Of a stretch of 43,198 bases of DNA, positions 32,457 to 41,611 are shown piece after piece (the first letter of the stretch is position 1; each line of letters starts with the position of its first letter). A model generated the notes under the pieces. That model was not told where the DNA came from. It was given only the letters and a program-made list of their open reading frames with translations, and searched no databases. The DNA lies in NCBI GenBank assembly GCA_946534715.1, contig CAMNCW010000031.1, positions 1-43,198 of the forward strand, read 5' to 3'. The position numbers were made by a program, and so were the translations under genes. The DNA comes from an uncultured Bacteroidales bacterium. Lineage in GTDB: Bacteria; Bacteroidota; Bacteroidia; Bacteroidales; Paludibacteraceae.

Positions 32457-32521
32457 AATGTTTTTAGTTTTTAAAGTTAGTAATATTTGTTAATTGTAAA
32501 ATGTACTTTACAAATTTGATG

Positions 32522-32553
32522 CAAAGTTACTACATTTTTTTGATATATGCAAG
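32522..32553 (-). promoter_or_regulatory. Promoter for the secreted protein gene
   Basis: On the minus strand CTTG (32553-32550) is followed after 20 bases by TAACTTTG (32529-32522), about 65 bases before the start codon. Confidence 0.65.
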
Positions 32554-32614
32554 TATAAATTGTTAAAAAATGTAGATTTTTTGACTTTTTAGTTTATTTG
32601 CATCGAAATCATTG

Positions 32615-32650
32615 CAAAAACAGAGCACATTTTGAATTTTTGTGCTCTGT
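32615..32650 (-). terminator. Terminator after the pectate lyase gene
   Basis: On the minus strand ACAGAGCACA (32650-32641) pairs with TGTGCTCTGT (32629-32620), followed by TTTTT (complement of 32616-32620). It ends the susC-susD-pectate lyase operon. Confidence 0.85.
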
Positions 32651-32659
32651 CTTTTCAAA

Positions 32660-34126
32660 TTAGTATAAATGATGTACCAAATGGCAAAGATAAACATCGA
32701 GGTTCGTGTGTCCGGTGACGAGCGTCGTCTTTCGTGCATCTTCCGGGTTATTAGGATTCAGCCCGAACTGTGTCTCCCATTCATCCGGAATCATGTCCAT
32801 GTCCGTATCTTTGGGTCGTGTTTGCGTATTCAGTTCCGGCCATCCTCCGACATCAGATTGCGTGTCAATGAGTCCGTTTTTGGAGCCATTAGAGCCGGTA
32901 TAAGTGAATGAACCCTCACGCACCTCTTTGACGATACGTGTATCCACAGCATCGCGTGAAAGCGAACATCCGGCTTTAGCAAGTACCGTTTCATATGCTT
33001 CCTGCGCTGTCTGTTGATGTTTGAGGAGCGTCAATCCATCCGTCCAACGAGTAGTCGATTTGACATTCGTTCCCGTTTGTGTAGCGCCTTTCCAGTTATC
33101 GGAAGTAACTTCTGCTGAACCTTCCATATAATTATTCATCAAATAGAACTTACCGGGAACGATGTTTCCTCCCGGATGTTCTGCACATGTACCGCAACTA
33201 ATCGTCGGATCCACAATCCGAGTTTTGCGGCTCGAAGGGGTTGCGGGTCCGGGTTTGTAGTAGTTGGCTACCATGTTAATATGTCTTCCTCCGGCTCCTT
33301 TGGATGTACCTTCGCCACCATATGCAGAGTTTCCTCCCCAATTATAGATGACGTTATTGACGTGGTCAATCGGTCCTGCAAACTGTTTGTCCACGTAGTC
33401 ATGGTCAAAACGCGGGTTACGGCTGTCATGGTGTGCCAAGAGGTTGTGGTGGAAAGAAGCGTTCTTACCGCCCCAAATACCACCGTAGCCATGAGAACCT
33501 TTGCCATGAACGGAATTCTTGAGAGACTCAGAAATGATGCAATATTGCATGGTGAAATTCTCGTTGCCGTAACAAGAGACACATTCATCGACAGACCAAG
33601 AGCACGAGAGGTGATCCAGTACAACGCCTTTGGAGTTATTGACAGAAATGGCATCAAACTCGGTATTGGAGACGTCTCCCAAACGCACTCGGATGAAACG
33701 CACGATGACATTCGAAGCATTGATCACCAAGGGGTAATCGGCAATACAAATACCATCGCCCGGCGCCGATTGACCATCAATTGTGAGGTTTCCGGATTTG
33801 ATACGGAGTTCGCTTTTCAGATGTATCGTACCGGAAACCATAAAGATGATTCGTCGTGCTTCACTCTGAGAAACGGCATACCGCAGTGTCCCGGGAGCAG
33901 GACGTCCTGTTCCGGGATCCGACTCGTCATCCAGACGGCTGATCCGGTAAATAGCTCCGTTGTCACCACCGGTAACAGAGGCTCCTCCGCCGTCTATATT
34001 CTGACAAGCGGCAACCAACTCGGGATTGGTATCGATAGTCGATGGTTCCGGGGTATTATGATTGTTGCATGCTACCATCAAAAATGGCAGCATGCAACAG
34101 ATAGAGATGGATTTCAACGTATTCAT
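32660..34126 (-). CDS. Pectate lyase (PL1-like) lipoprotein
   Basis: 488 residues with a lipoprotein signal (ISICCMLPFLMVACNN, lipobox Cys20), so it is membrane anchored and probably surface or periplasm exposed. The beta-helix shows pectate lyase features: GTLRYAVSQSEARRIIFMVSG, LTIDGQSAPGDGICI, VVLDHLSCSWSVDECVSC and HHNLLAHHDSRNPRF. The C-terminal DTDMDMIPDEWE is a calcium-binding type motif common in such lyases. It cleaves homogalacturonan by beta-elimination. It begins 11 bases after the susD stop and is followed by a terminator. Confidence 0.92.
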   Translation of the reverse strand: MNTLKSISICCMLPFLMVACNNHNTPEPSTIDTNPELVAACQNIDGGGASVTGGDNGAIYRISRLDDESDPGTGRPAPGTLRYAVSQSEARRIIFMVSGTIHLKSELRIKSGNLTIDGQSAPGDGICIADYPLVINASNVIVRFIRVRLGDVSNTEFDAISVNNSKGVVLDHLSCSWSVDECVSCYGNENFTMQYCIISESLKNSVHGKGSHGYGGIWGGKNASFHHNLLAHHDSRNPRFDHDYVDKQFAGPIDHVNNVIYNWGGNSAYGGEGTSKGAGGRHINMVANYYKPGPATPSSRKTRIVDPTISCGTCAEHPGGNIVPGKFYLMNNYMEGSAEVTSDNWKGATQTGTNVKSTTRWTDGLTLLKHQQTAQEAYETVLAKAGCSLSRDAVDTRIVKEVREGSFTYTGSNGSKNGLIDTQSDVGGWPELNTQTRPKDTDMDMIPDEWETQFGLNPNNPEDARKTTLVTGHTNLDVYLCHLVHHLY

Positions 34127-34137
34127 AAGAAGTGTTT

Positions 34138-36105
34138 TTATTCTCCGGAAACGTAGTCGTAGTCATTCCAAAGCGCGCCTTCGGATTGCCCCACGTTAAC
34201 CGAGAAGATAGGCCATAATTGACGTCCGTTAAGACGTTCCGGATACTCGCGGTCAAAGAGCATGTAGTTATCCGGAGCCAGGTGACGACCGGATGAGGAT
34301 TCATAGATGTTACCTTTTGCCCATCCAGTCTTGTAAGCCGGTTCACCCTTCTCTTTTTTAGTGAGACCGAAGGTGGAGTCAATCACGAAACCCTTGATTC
34401 CAGCGGCAAAACTATAGATGTCTCCAACATTTTTGAACTTGATATAGACAGTATCTTGTAAATCCGCGTAATCACCCTCGTGTTTGTTCATCTTCTCCAA
34501 ACGCTCGTGCGCATTCTCGAGTGTCTCTTTGAGAATACCCCAACGCATCAAGTCGTATTTACGGATATACTCACCGGTGAACTCAAACTTACGCTCCTCT
34601 TGAATATTCGCCATGGTAAGTTCTTTTGTCGAAGCGTGTGCACGCGTACGAACCATATTAAAGCATTGTGCTCCGTTAATGCCGTACATGTTCGTCGGAA
34701 CGTCTCCGCCAATACCACCTATAGAAGCTTCCGCTGCCATCAAGAGCACATCGGCATAACGGATGATGGGGAAGTTAATACCATCATCATTCCCGGTACG
34801 ATTGCGGGTCATCCACTCTACGCGGTATTTGTTAGCAAACCAGTCGCCGACATTAGAGGGCTTTTGATAAAGGAACTTCTCGTGGTTATCCACGTCAACA
34901 CCCGGGAATACATTTTTTATTTTATCACGGTCAGAGCTGTTAAATTCTGATCCATCGTCATAGACCCAAATATAGCGCGCCATCGTTACATCGCGGCGAA
35001 CATCACCGTCCTCAAAGTCATAATAGAGGGTCGGCACGATAGTAACAGAAGAGTTGCTGGAACCACCTTCGTTATTTTTGAGTCCGCCTAACGCCTTGTC
35101 CATCTTGGTACAATTGTATTGGAGTACTTGACCGCGGTTACCATCGGCAAAAGCAATCTCCCAGAACACCTCCGAGTTATAGTAGTTCGTCTCGTCGGCG
35201 CAGATTTTCTTGAAGATATCTTCGTAGTTGACTTGGAACTTGGAACTCTCATTACCATTGTTGATGATTTGTGCGCAAGCCCACATAACCTCGGTATTCA
35301 GTTCCTGCCGGAGATTAGCATCCTCCACGAGGAACACCGGTCCATTCTTCCAAGAATCCGGACGCACACCCTTTCCCGCATAAGCCAGATCGACGCGTGC
35401 GAGCAGTGCGTAAGCAGCTCCTTTGGACGGCCGCCCCGTGTAGTTAGCCGCAGTTCCCGGGCATTGTGAAGACCAAGGCATGAGTTCTGCTGCTTTCTTG
35501 AGGTCTATACGGATTTGTTTGAGAACGTTGGTACGATCCGATTTCTTGGTTTTGAGTCCTTCCTCATCCTTGGAAATGGAGACGAATCGTGCCGGAACAT
35601 CCCCCCAAAGTTGAACCATTTGGAAATAGCAGAATGAGCGGAGGAAATATGCCTCGCCGAGCAGGTAACGCATTTTTTTTACCGTCTCATTTTTCTTCTC
35701 ATCGGTATTCAGGACGGTGTCTCCGTACTCCTCAATACCCTCGATGACGTTGTTGCAACGCTCGATAGCCGAGTTAAGATAACCCCACGGATCTTTACCG
35801 TTAGCGGTAGAGAGATCTCCATTAGCGGGGTTGAGGTTATAGATGTTCCAATCCGCGCGACCGGAGTTCTTACTACCGTGCTCTACATCGGTATTCATAC
35901 CTTGATAGCCGCAAGCGAGACGGTTACGGTAGGATTTATCCTGACCGAATTGCTCGTAGATACCGGCAATCGCTTGTTCCGTGCTGTTCACATTGGAGAA
36001 GACGGTAGCGGCATCCATAGCTGATGGGGACTGCGAATCAAAGAAGTTGCACCCTGTCAGCACTAAGGCAACTGCCGCAAATGTTATATATTTCAATGTT
36101 TTCAT
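34138..36105 (-). CDS. SusD/RagB family outer-membrane glycan-binding lipoprotein
   Basis: 655 residues. The lipoprotein signal is FAAVALVLTGCNFFDSQSP, with Cys19. SusD hallmarks include RYLLGEAYFLRSFCYFQMVQ and WGDVPARF, the TPR-like helices, NFPIIRYADVLLMAAEA, and the C-terminal EERKFEFTGEYIRKYDLMRW. It caps the SusC transporter and binds the glycan, here presumably pectin fragments because of the adjacent lyase. It follows susC by 45 bases. Confidence 0.96.
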   Translation of the reverse strand: MKTLKYITFAAVALVLTGCNFFDSQSPSAMDAATVFSNVNSTEQAIAGIYEQFGQDKSYRNRLACGYQGMNTDVEHGSKNSGRADWNIYNLNPANGDLSTANGKDPWGYLNSAIERCNNVIEGIEEYGDTVLNTDEKKNETVKKMRYLLGEAYFLRSFCYFQMVQLWGDVPARFVSISKDEEGLKTKKSDRTNVLKQIRIDLKKAAELMPWSSQCPGTAANYTGRPSKGAAYALLARVDLAYAGKGVRPDSWKNGPVFLVEDANLRQELNTEVMWACAQIINNGNESSKFQVNYEDIFKKICADETNYYNSEVFWEIAFADGNRGQVLQYNCTKMDKALGGLKNNEGGSSNSSVTIVPTLYYDFEDGDVRRDVTMARYIWVYDDGSEFNSSDRDKIKNVFPGVDVDNHEKFLYQKPSNVGDWFANKYRVEWMTRNRTGNDDGINFPIIRYADVLLMAAEASIGGIGGDVPTNMYGINGAQCFNMVRTRAHASTKELTMANIQEERKFEFTGEYIRKYDLMRWGILKETLENAHERLEKMNKHEGDYADLQDTVYIKFKNVGDIYSFAAGIKGFVIDSTFGLTKKEKGEPAYKTGWAKGNIYESSSGRHLAPDNYMLFDREYPERLNGRQLWPIFSVNVGQSEGALWNDYDYVSGE

Positions 36106-36150
36106 AAGATTTGATTTTTCTTAAATTCGTGATTCTATGATGACGACTTA

Positions 36151-39100
36151 TTAGAATGAGAGGTTGATACCGAAGTTAAACGCACGGCTCTTGGGGAATG
36201 CCGAGAAATCGACACCGGTAGCCAGCGGGTTAATCTTCGAACGTGTATCCACTTCAGGATCTGCGCCTGAATACGGGGTTACGCAGAAGAGGTTAGAAGC
36301 CGTGAAGAAGATACGCGCGGTCTTGATATACGCTTTGCTGATCCAGCGATCCGGAAGCGAATAACCGAATGTGAGCGAAGAAAGACGGAGATAAGAAGCG
36401 TCCTCTACATATTTGTCGGTCAACGCGATATTGTCGCTAATCGGGTTTGCATTCTTGGCATTTGCATTAGATGCTGCGAGATCTGCCGCCATAAGCGCAT
36501 ATTGCTCACCGGAAACCTTACCGTCACTGCCAATAAACTCGTTAGGAATGAACGTACCGTTAGCGCGGAAGAGCGAATAACGGACACCATAGGCAACGTT
36601 CGATGTATTATTACGGAGTTTCGATTTGTCGAAGATCGTTCCGTAATCAAGAGCAGAGAGGTTGAGCACTTTGTTGCCCACACTGTAAGTGAACTGTGCG
36701 CTAAGGTCGATCTTACCCCATCTCTCACCGCCGATATTGAAGTTGAGACCGAAACCACCTTGGATATCTGCCTGTGTATTACCGAGAACTACGCGGTCAG
36801 CGTCATCAATAACGCCATCGCCGTTCTGATCAACGATCTTAGTCATACCCGGACGAGCTTCGCCGAGAATAGTATTGATGGCTTTGCCATCAGCAGCATA
36901 CCAACGTCCGTTAGAGGGGTTGTATGAAACGAAATCGTCTGTTGTGTACCAACCTGCGGTCTGGTAACCGTAGATATTACCCACTTTGTCACCCGGGCGG
37001 AGTTTGAACTCGTAGTCGTTGTTGTCGTAGTTGGACGAGAAGCAACCCGAAGAAATCAGGTACTCGCTCATACCACCGAGATCCACTACCTTATTGTAGT
37101 TATGGGAGATATTGGCATTCACCGTCAAACCATAACTCAGATCCTTCGAGCGTTTATCAAGGATAACACCATTCAAAGAGAGCTCGACACCCTTGTTATC
37201 GGTAGAACCGATGTTGCGGTATTGGTAGTTGTAGCCACCGATAGCCATCTTATATTTGAGGATCAAATCTTTGGTAGTATTCCAATAGAGATCAAGTGTA
37301 CCGGAGAGTCGCTCATTCCAGAATCCGAAGTCCAAACCGAGGTCACGGGTAATGGTGGTCTCCCATTTGAGTTTGTTGTTTGCAGCAATGACATCCGATC
37401 CGCCATCAACCAATTTGGTGGTGAAGACTTCGCTATATGCAGTTGCCGAAGAGAGGTACTCCGGACGGAGATAACCGAGGTCCACATTGTTGTTTCCTAC
37501 AGAACCATAGGAGAGACGGAGCTTGAAGTTAGACATCACGTTCTGTGCGGGTTCCATCCATTCCTCGTCAATAATACGCCAAGCGATAGCGGCTGATGGG
37601 AAGTAGCCCCATTGATTACCTTTGGTGAAACGAGTTGAAGCGTCAGCACGGAAGGTAGCGGTCAGGTAGTAGCGATTAAATAATATATAGTTCGCACGTG
37701 CGAAGAACGAGAGCATATTGTCGGTCGGGTTAACGTACGATTTCATGGTGTACGCCTTTGCCGAACCAAGGTAGTTGAACACCTTGTCACCGGGCAGCGA
37801 TGCATCGTAACCGTAACCGTTGTATGTACGGAGTTCACCATGGTTGATTTGCATTTCCTGACCGATCAAGATACCGAGGTCGTGATCCGAACCCCAATTT
37901 TTCTTGAACTCAAGGGTGTTGGTATTCTTAAAACGGCTGGATTTCTCATCGGTAGCCACTACGTGTCCGTAACCGGCTCCACCGGCATAAGTTGCACCGT
38001 CACCTGCACGCGAAAAATAAGTAGTCGGACCATAGTAACGATCTTGTTTCTGGAAACGACCCTCGTAACCCACTTCGGTCTTCCAAGTAAACATTTTCGC
38101 AAACTTGTAACTTACGTATCCTTGCAGGTTGTATTTGTCATCCAATTTCTTGCGGTAGTTATGGTCAATGGTTGTGATCGGGTCATAGAGCGAACCGAAG
38201 GACTCATAGTCATCCAATCCGGCTACATTGTCCTTGGCAAAAAGCTCAATAGGCGAATAAGCGATCGCGTTACGTACACGGCTCTCGGTCTTGGATCCGG
38301 CATCCTGCGCGGTGTTAGTACCCGAACCGAGCACATTCGTATTCGAATAACGTGCTGTGAAGCTGATGGTCAAATCCTTGATGGGTTTGAATTTGGACTT
38401 GAAACTCAGGTTGTTACGGCTGTAGTCCGAACCATACATGATACCCTTGTCATCCACGCGGTTATAGGTCAACGAGAAGTTAGCCAGTTTGTTACCGCCA
38501 CTTACGGTAAAGTTATGGTTGCTGTTGAGTCCATGACGGCCAAAAGTCTCTTCCTGCCAATCTGTCACTTTCTGTGTATGCCAATACTCCTGAATCTCAG
38601 GAATGCTCATAGTCTGGGACTTATCTTGGGTCTTAACATAGAGCGTGTCGAAATACTGGTTAAAGTTAGTCGGGATATTAGCCGCATTGCCTTTTGCTTT
38701 GAAATGCGCATACTCGTATTGCATGAGGATGAAATCGTCCAGGTCGAGCATTTCATATTTCTTCGCCATTTGCTTCCAACCCATATAGCCGGAGTAGTCG
38801 AAATGGATCTGCATCTTGTCATCTACATTATTATCAGCATCTTTGGTGGTGATGATGATAACACCGTTTGCGCCCTGTGCACCGTAAATAGCGGTAGCAG
38901 CAGCGTCTTTCAAAACGTCCATGGAAGCGATGTCACTGGGCGAGATGTCGGCAATAGAACTTACCTGGAAACCATCCACGATGTAAAGCGGGTCACTGCT
39001 CTGCGTCAAAGAAGTACCGCCGCGGACGCGGATCTTGACATCTGCATCAGGGCTACCTTCTGTTGTGGTAACCGACACACCGGCTAATTTACCTTGGAGT

Positions 39101-39525
39101 GCCTCGCTGGCAGATGCAACCGGAATGTCTTTCAGTTGGTCTGCATTGACAGACGAAACGGCGGTAACCAAGTCACGCTTTTTTGTCGTACCGTAACCGG
39201 TTACAACCACTTCCTCCAACACTTCGCTGTTTTCGGAGAGCACGACGTTCATTACATCGCCGGTGATGTTGAGCTCCTGGGTCTGCATACCGATGTATGA
39301 GAACACCAGCACTTTTGCATCATCAGGTACATCGAGGGTGTAATTACCATCGAAATCTGTAACTGTACCGATTGTGGTACCTTTTACGACAACCGAAGCG
39401 GAGATAATTGTTTCTCCCGTCGGGTCTTTCACTGTTCCGCTAATCACACGAGCTTCTGCTGCCATGCCCGTCAGGAGCAAAGCAGACATCGCCATGGAAC
39501 GGAATACTGAGAAATTCAGTTTCAT
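36151..39525 (-). CDS. SusC/RagA family TonB-linked outer-membrane protein
   Basis: 1124 residues from MKLNFSVFRSMAMSALLLTG, which is a signal peptide; the frame is open 42 codons further but those residues are not signal-like. A CarboxypepD_reg-like domain follows (ISGTVKDPTGETIISASVVV), then the TonB box region EEVVVTGYGTTKKRDLVTAV, the plug (LQGKLAGVSVTTTEGSPDAD, IRVRGGTSLTQSSDPLYIVD) and the 22-strand barrel ending FNFGINLSF. It imports oligosaccharides using TonB energy together with SusD. It is the first gene of the operon with susD and the pectate lyase. Confidence 0.97.
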   Translation of the reverse strand: MKLNFSVFRSMAMSALLLTGMAAEARVISGTVKDPTGETIISASVVVKGTTIGTVTDFDGNYTLDVPDDAKVLVFSYIGMQTQELNITGDVMNVVLSENSEVLEEVVVTGYGTTKKRDLVTAVSSVNADQLKDIPVASASEALQGKLAGVSVTTTEGSPDADVKIRVRGGTSLTQSSDPLYIVDGFQVSSIADISPSDIASMDVLKDAAATAIYGAQGANGVIIITTKDADNNVDDKMQIHFDYSGYMGWKQMAKKYEMLDLDDFILMQYEYAHFKAKGNAANIPTNFNQYFDTLYVKTQDKSQTMSIPEIQEYWHTQKVTDWQEETFGRHGLNSNHNFTVSGGNKLANFSLTYNRVDDKGIMYGSDYSRNNLSFKSKFKPIKDLTISFTARYSNTNVLGSGTNTAQDAGSKTESRVRNAIAYSPIELFAKDNVAGLDDYESFGSLYDPITTIDHNYRKKLDDKYNLQGYVSYKFAKMFTWKTEVGYEGRFQKQDRYYGPTTYFSRAGDGATYAGGAGYGHVVATDEKSSRFKNTNTLEFKKNWGSDHDLGILIGQEMQINHGELRTYNGYGYDASLPGDKVFNYLGSAKAYTMKSYVNPTDNMLSFFARANYILFNRYYLTATFRADASTRFTKGNQWGYFPSAAIAWRIIDEEWMEPAQNVMSNFKLRLSYGSVGNNNVDLGYLRPEYLSSATAYSEVFTTKLVDGGSDVIAANNKLKWETTITRDLGLDFGFWNERLSGTLDLYWNTTKDLILKYKMAIGGYNYQYRNIGSTDNKGVELSLNGVILDKRSKDLSYGLTVNANISHNYNKVVDLGGMSEYLISSGCFSSNYDNNDYEFKLRPGDKVGNIYGYQTAGWYTTDDFVSYNPSNGRWYAADGKAINTILGEARPGMTKIVDQNGDGVIDDADRVVLGNTQADIQGGFGLNFNIGGERWGKIDLSAQFTYSVGNKVLNLSALDYGTIFDKSKLRNNTSNVAYGVRYSLFRANGTFIPNEFIGSDGKVSGEQYALMAADLAASNANAKNANPISDNIALTDKYVEDASYLRLSSLTFGYSLPDRWISKAYIKTARIFFTASNLFCVTPYSGADPEVDTRSKINPLATGVDFSAFPKSRAFNFGINLSF

Positions 39526-39572
39526 AAAATGAATTTTGAGTTGTATTAAAATTAAAGTTAATAATTTGGTTG

Positions 39573-39580
39573 CAAAATTA
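39573..39580 (-). promoter_or_regulatory. -7 box of the susC promoter
   Basis: TAATTTTG (complement of 39573-39580) fits TAnnTTTG and lies 48 bases before the susC start. A TTTG box at the standard distance is not evident, which would fit activator-dependent control, usual for such loci. Confidence 0.5.
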
Positions 39581-39647
39581 CATAAATTTGACCAATTCAA
39601 TGTGGAAAAATTGACGCAAATTGTATAATACACATTTTTTATTATAT

Positions 39648-41594
39648 TCACGGATTAAACGGCTCTGCGTATGAACATCCTTCTTTCCATCTGGAACATC
39701 CATAGCGTGTATTGCCCCGAATGATGTATCCTTGTCGGCATACAGGGCAGAGCATACCGGCTTTGTTGGTCTTGACATCTTTGACCACGCCCGAGGTCAT
39801 TTCTTTGAGTTCCGTGAGGAAATCCTGAGCGGCATATTCGCCCCGTTCGATCTCGCGTAACTTCTTTTCCCATAGTCCTGTCAACTCGGCGGATTTGAGC
39901 AAAGGGGAGATGATGGTATGAATCAAATCGATACCCACATCCGTGGCACGAAGTGATTTGCCTTGCTTCTGGATGTATTTGCGCTGGTACAATTTTTCAA
40001 TAATGGCGGCGCGGGTAGAAGGACGTCCGATTCCGTTCTCCTTCATTGCCTCGCGTAACTCCTCGTTCTCCACCGTCTTGCCGGCTGTTTCCATGGCACG
40101 AAGCAAGGTCGCCTCTGTGTAATACTTGGGCGGCGTGGTGGTTTTTTCTTTCAGAACCGGTTCGTGAGGACCGGACTCGCCTTTGGTGAATGCCGGCAGA
40201 CTATTTGCCTCCTCTGCGTTCTCTGCGTTCTCCGTTTCGTCCGCGTTTTCCTTTGTGTTTTGTGTGTTATCCCCTTGTCCTTTATCAAAGACTGCTCGCC
40301 AACCGGGTTTGAGTACTTCGCGTCCGGTGACTTTGAAATCGATCTCTCCTGCTTTCGCCAGCACGGTCGTGTTGCTTACTTCGCATTCGGGATAGAAGAC
40401 CGCAATGAAATGCAGTGCTACCAGATCATACACTTTTTTCTCATCCGCTGTGAGTGCTTCAGGACGCTGGCCTGTGGGGATGATGGCATGGTGGTCGGTC
40501 ACCTTTTTGTTGTCAAAGACTTTCTTGGACTTAGGCAGTTTGGTTCCCAATAACGGCGCTACCTGCGGGAAATAGTCTTTGATACCCGCTAACGTGCCCG
40601 GTACTTTGGGGTAAATATCGTCGCTAAGGTAAGTGGTGTCCACACGCGGATAAGTAGTCACTCGTTTTTCATAGAGCGACTGAATGAGTTGCAGCGTCTG
40701 GTCGGCAGAAAACGAGTATTTCCTGTTGCAATCCACCTGCAGCGAGGTCAGATCGTACAACTTCGGCGCATATTCCAAGGCTTTCTTCTTCTCTACGGAA
40801 GTGATGGTCAGCGGCAGATCCTTGATGCTGTCCACGAGTGCTTGTCCCTGCTCCTCGGAGGTAATGGCATATTCGCCTTCTTCCACCGGGATCTGTGCAT
40901 TAAAGAGCGTATCGCGGTATTTGGTTTTCAACTCCCAATACGTGCGCGGCACGAAATGCTCTATCTCCGCTTGTCGTTTGACCACCAGTGCGAGCGTCGG
41001 GGTCTGTACACGTCCCACGGAGAGCACTTGCCGGTTCTTCCCGCTCCCGCGCGCGTACCTTATAGTATATGCGCGTGTGGCGTTCATGCCCAAGAGCCAG
41101 TCGCCTATGGCGCGCATCATGCCGGCTTCATAGAGATGTTGGTATTCGGACTGGTCTTTGAGTGTCCGGAATCCCTCACGGATAGCTTCCTCGGTCAGCG
41201 AATTGACCCAAAGCCGTTTGACCGGACATTTGCATCCTGCCTGCTGATAGACCCATCGCTGGATGAGCTCTCCCTCTTGGCCGGCATCACCGCAGTTGAT
41301 CACCTCATCGGCTTGGTTGATTAGCGATTTGATGACATTGAACTGCTTGTGTACACCGCTGTCTCCGTGTACTTTGATAGAGAACCGCTGGGGTATCATC
41401 GGCAGCGAACTGAGGCTCCAGGCCTTCCATTGCTCCGTGTACTCCTGCGGATCCAGTAACGCGCACAGGTGACCGAATGTCCAGGTCACCTGATAACCGT
41501 TCCCCTCGAAATAACCATCCTTACGCTGCGAAGCACCTAACACATTGGCTATGTAGGCTCCTACAGAAGGTTTTTCCGCAACGCAGACAATCAT
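39648..41594 (-). CDS. topB: DNA topoisomerase III
   Basis: 648 residues from MIVCVAEKPSVGAYIANVLG; the longer open frame to 41696 lies within the kinase gene and is rejected. TOPRIM motifs are VAEKPSVG and INCGDAGQEGELIQRWV. The active-site tyrosine lies in TTYPRVDTTYLSDD, where most family members have TYPRTDS, so the Thr is Val. LSVGRVQTPTLALVV and the C-terminal zinc-finger-like CPVCRQGYIIRG with CSRWKEGC are present. Between about 455 and 490 is an acidic, low-complexity loop (NTKENADETENAENAEEANS). It relaxes and decatenates DNA. The start is 17 bases after the kinase stop. Confidence 0.94.
   Translation of the reverse strand: MIVCVAEKPSVGAYIANVLGASQRKDGYFEGNGYQVTWTFGHLCALLDPQEYTEQWKAWSLSSLPMIPQRFSIKVHGDSGVHKQFNVIKSLINQADEVINCGDAGQEGELIQRWVYQQAGCKCPVKRLWVNSLTEEAIREGFRTLKDQSEYQHLYEAGMMRAIGDWLLGMNATRAYTIRYARGSGKNRQVLSVGRVQTPTLALVVKRQAEIEHFVPRTYWELKTKYRDTLFNAQIPVEEGEYAITSEEQGQALVDSIKDLPLTITSVEKKKALEYAPKLYDLTSLQVDCNRKYSFSADQTLQLIQSLYEKRVTTYPRVDTTYLSDDIYPKVPGTLAGIKDYFPQVAPLLGTKLPKSKKVFDNKKVTDHHAIIPTGQRPEALTADEKKVYDLVALHFIAVFYPECEVSNTTVLAKAGEIDFKVTGREVLKPGWRAVFDKGQGDNTQNTKENADETENAENAEEANSLPAFTKGESGPHEPVLKEKTTTPPKYYTEATLLRAMETAGKTVENEELREAMKENGIGRPSTRAAIIEKLYQRKYIQKQGKSLRATDVGIDLIHTIISPLLKSAELTGLWEKKLREIERGEYAAQDFLTELKEMTSGVVKDVKTNKAGMLCPVCRQGYIIRGNTRYGCSRWKEGCSYAEPFNP
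40205..40270 (-). repeat. Low-complexity repeat inside topB
   Basis: Variants of CTCTGCGTT and TTCTCC repeat in plus orientation, encoding the acidic NTKENADETENAENAEEAN loop on the minus strand. The loop position is naturally variable in topoisomerase III, so expansion is tolerated. Confidence 0.65.
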
Positions 41595-41611
41595 TTTCGT
41601 ATCAATCTGAA

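Noticed and set aside
33176..34156. 326-codon open frame on the plus strand
   Set aside because: It is antisense to the pectate lyase gene and its product has no coherent motif.
37840..39087. 415-codon open frame on the plus strand
   Set aside because: It is fully antisense to susC, whose domains and signal peptide are clear; its translation shows no family pattern and it lacks a promoter.
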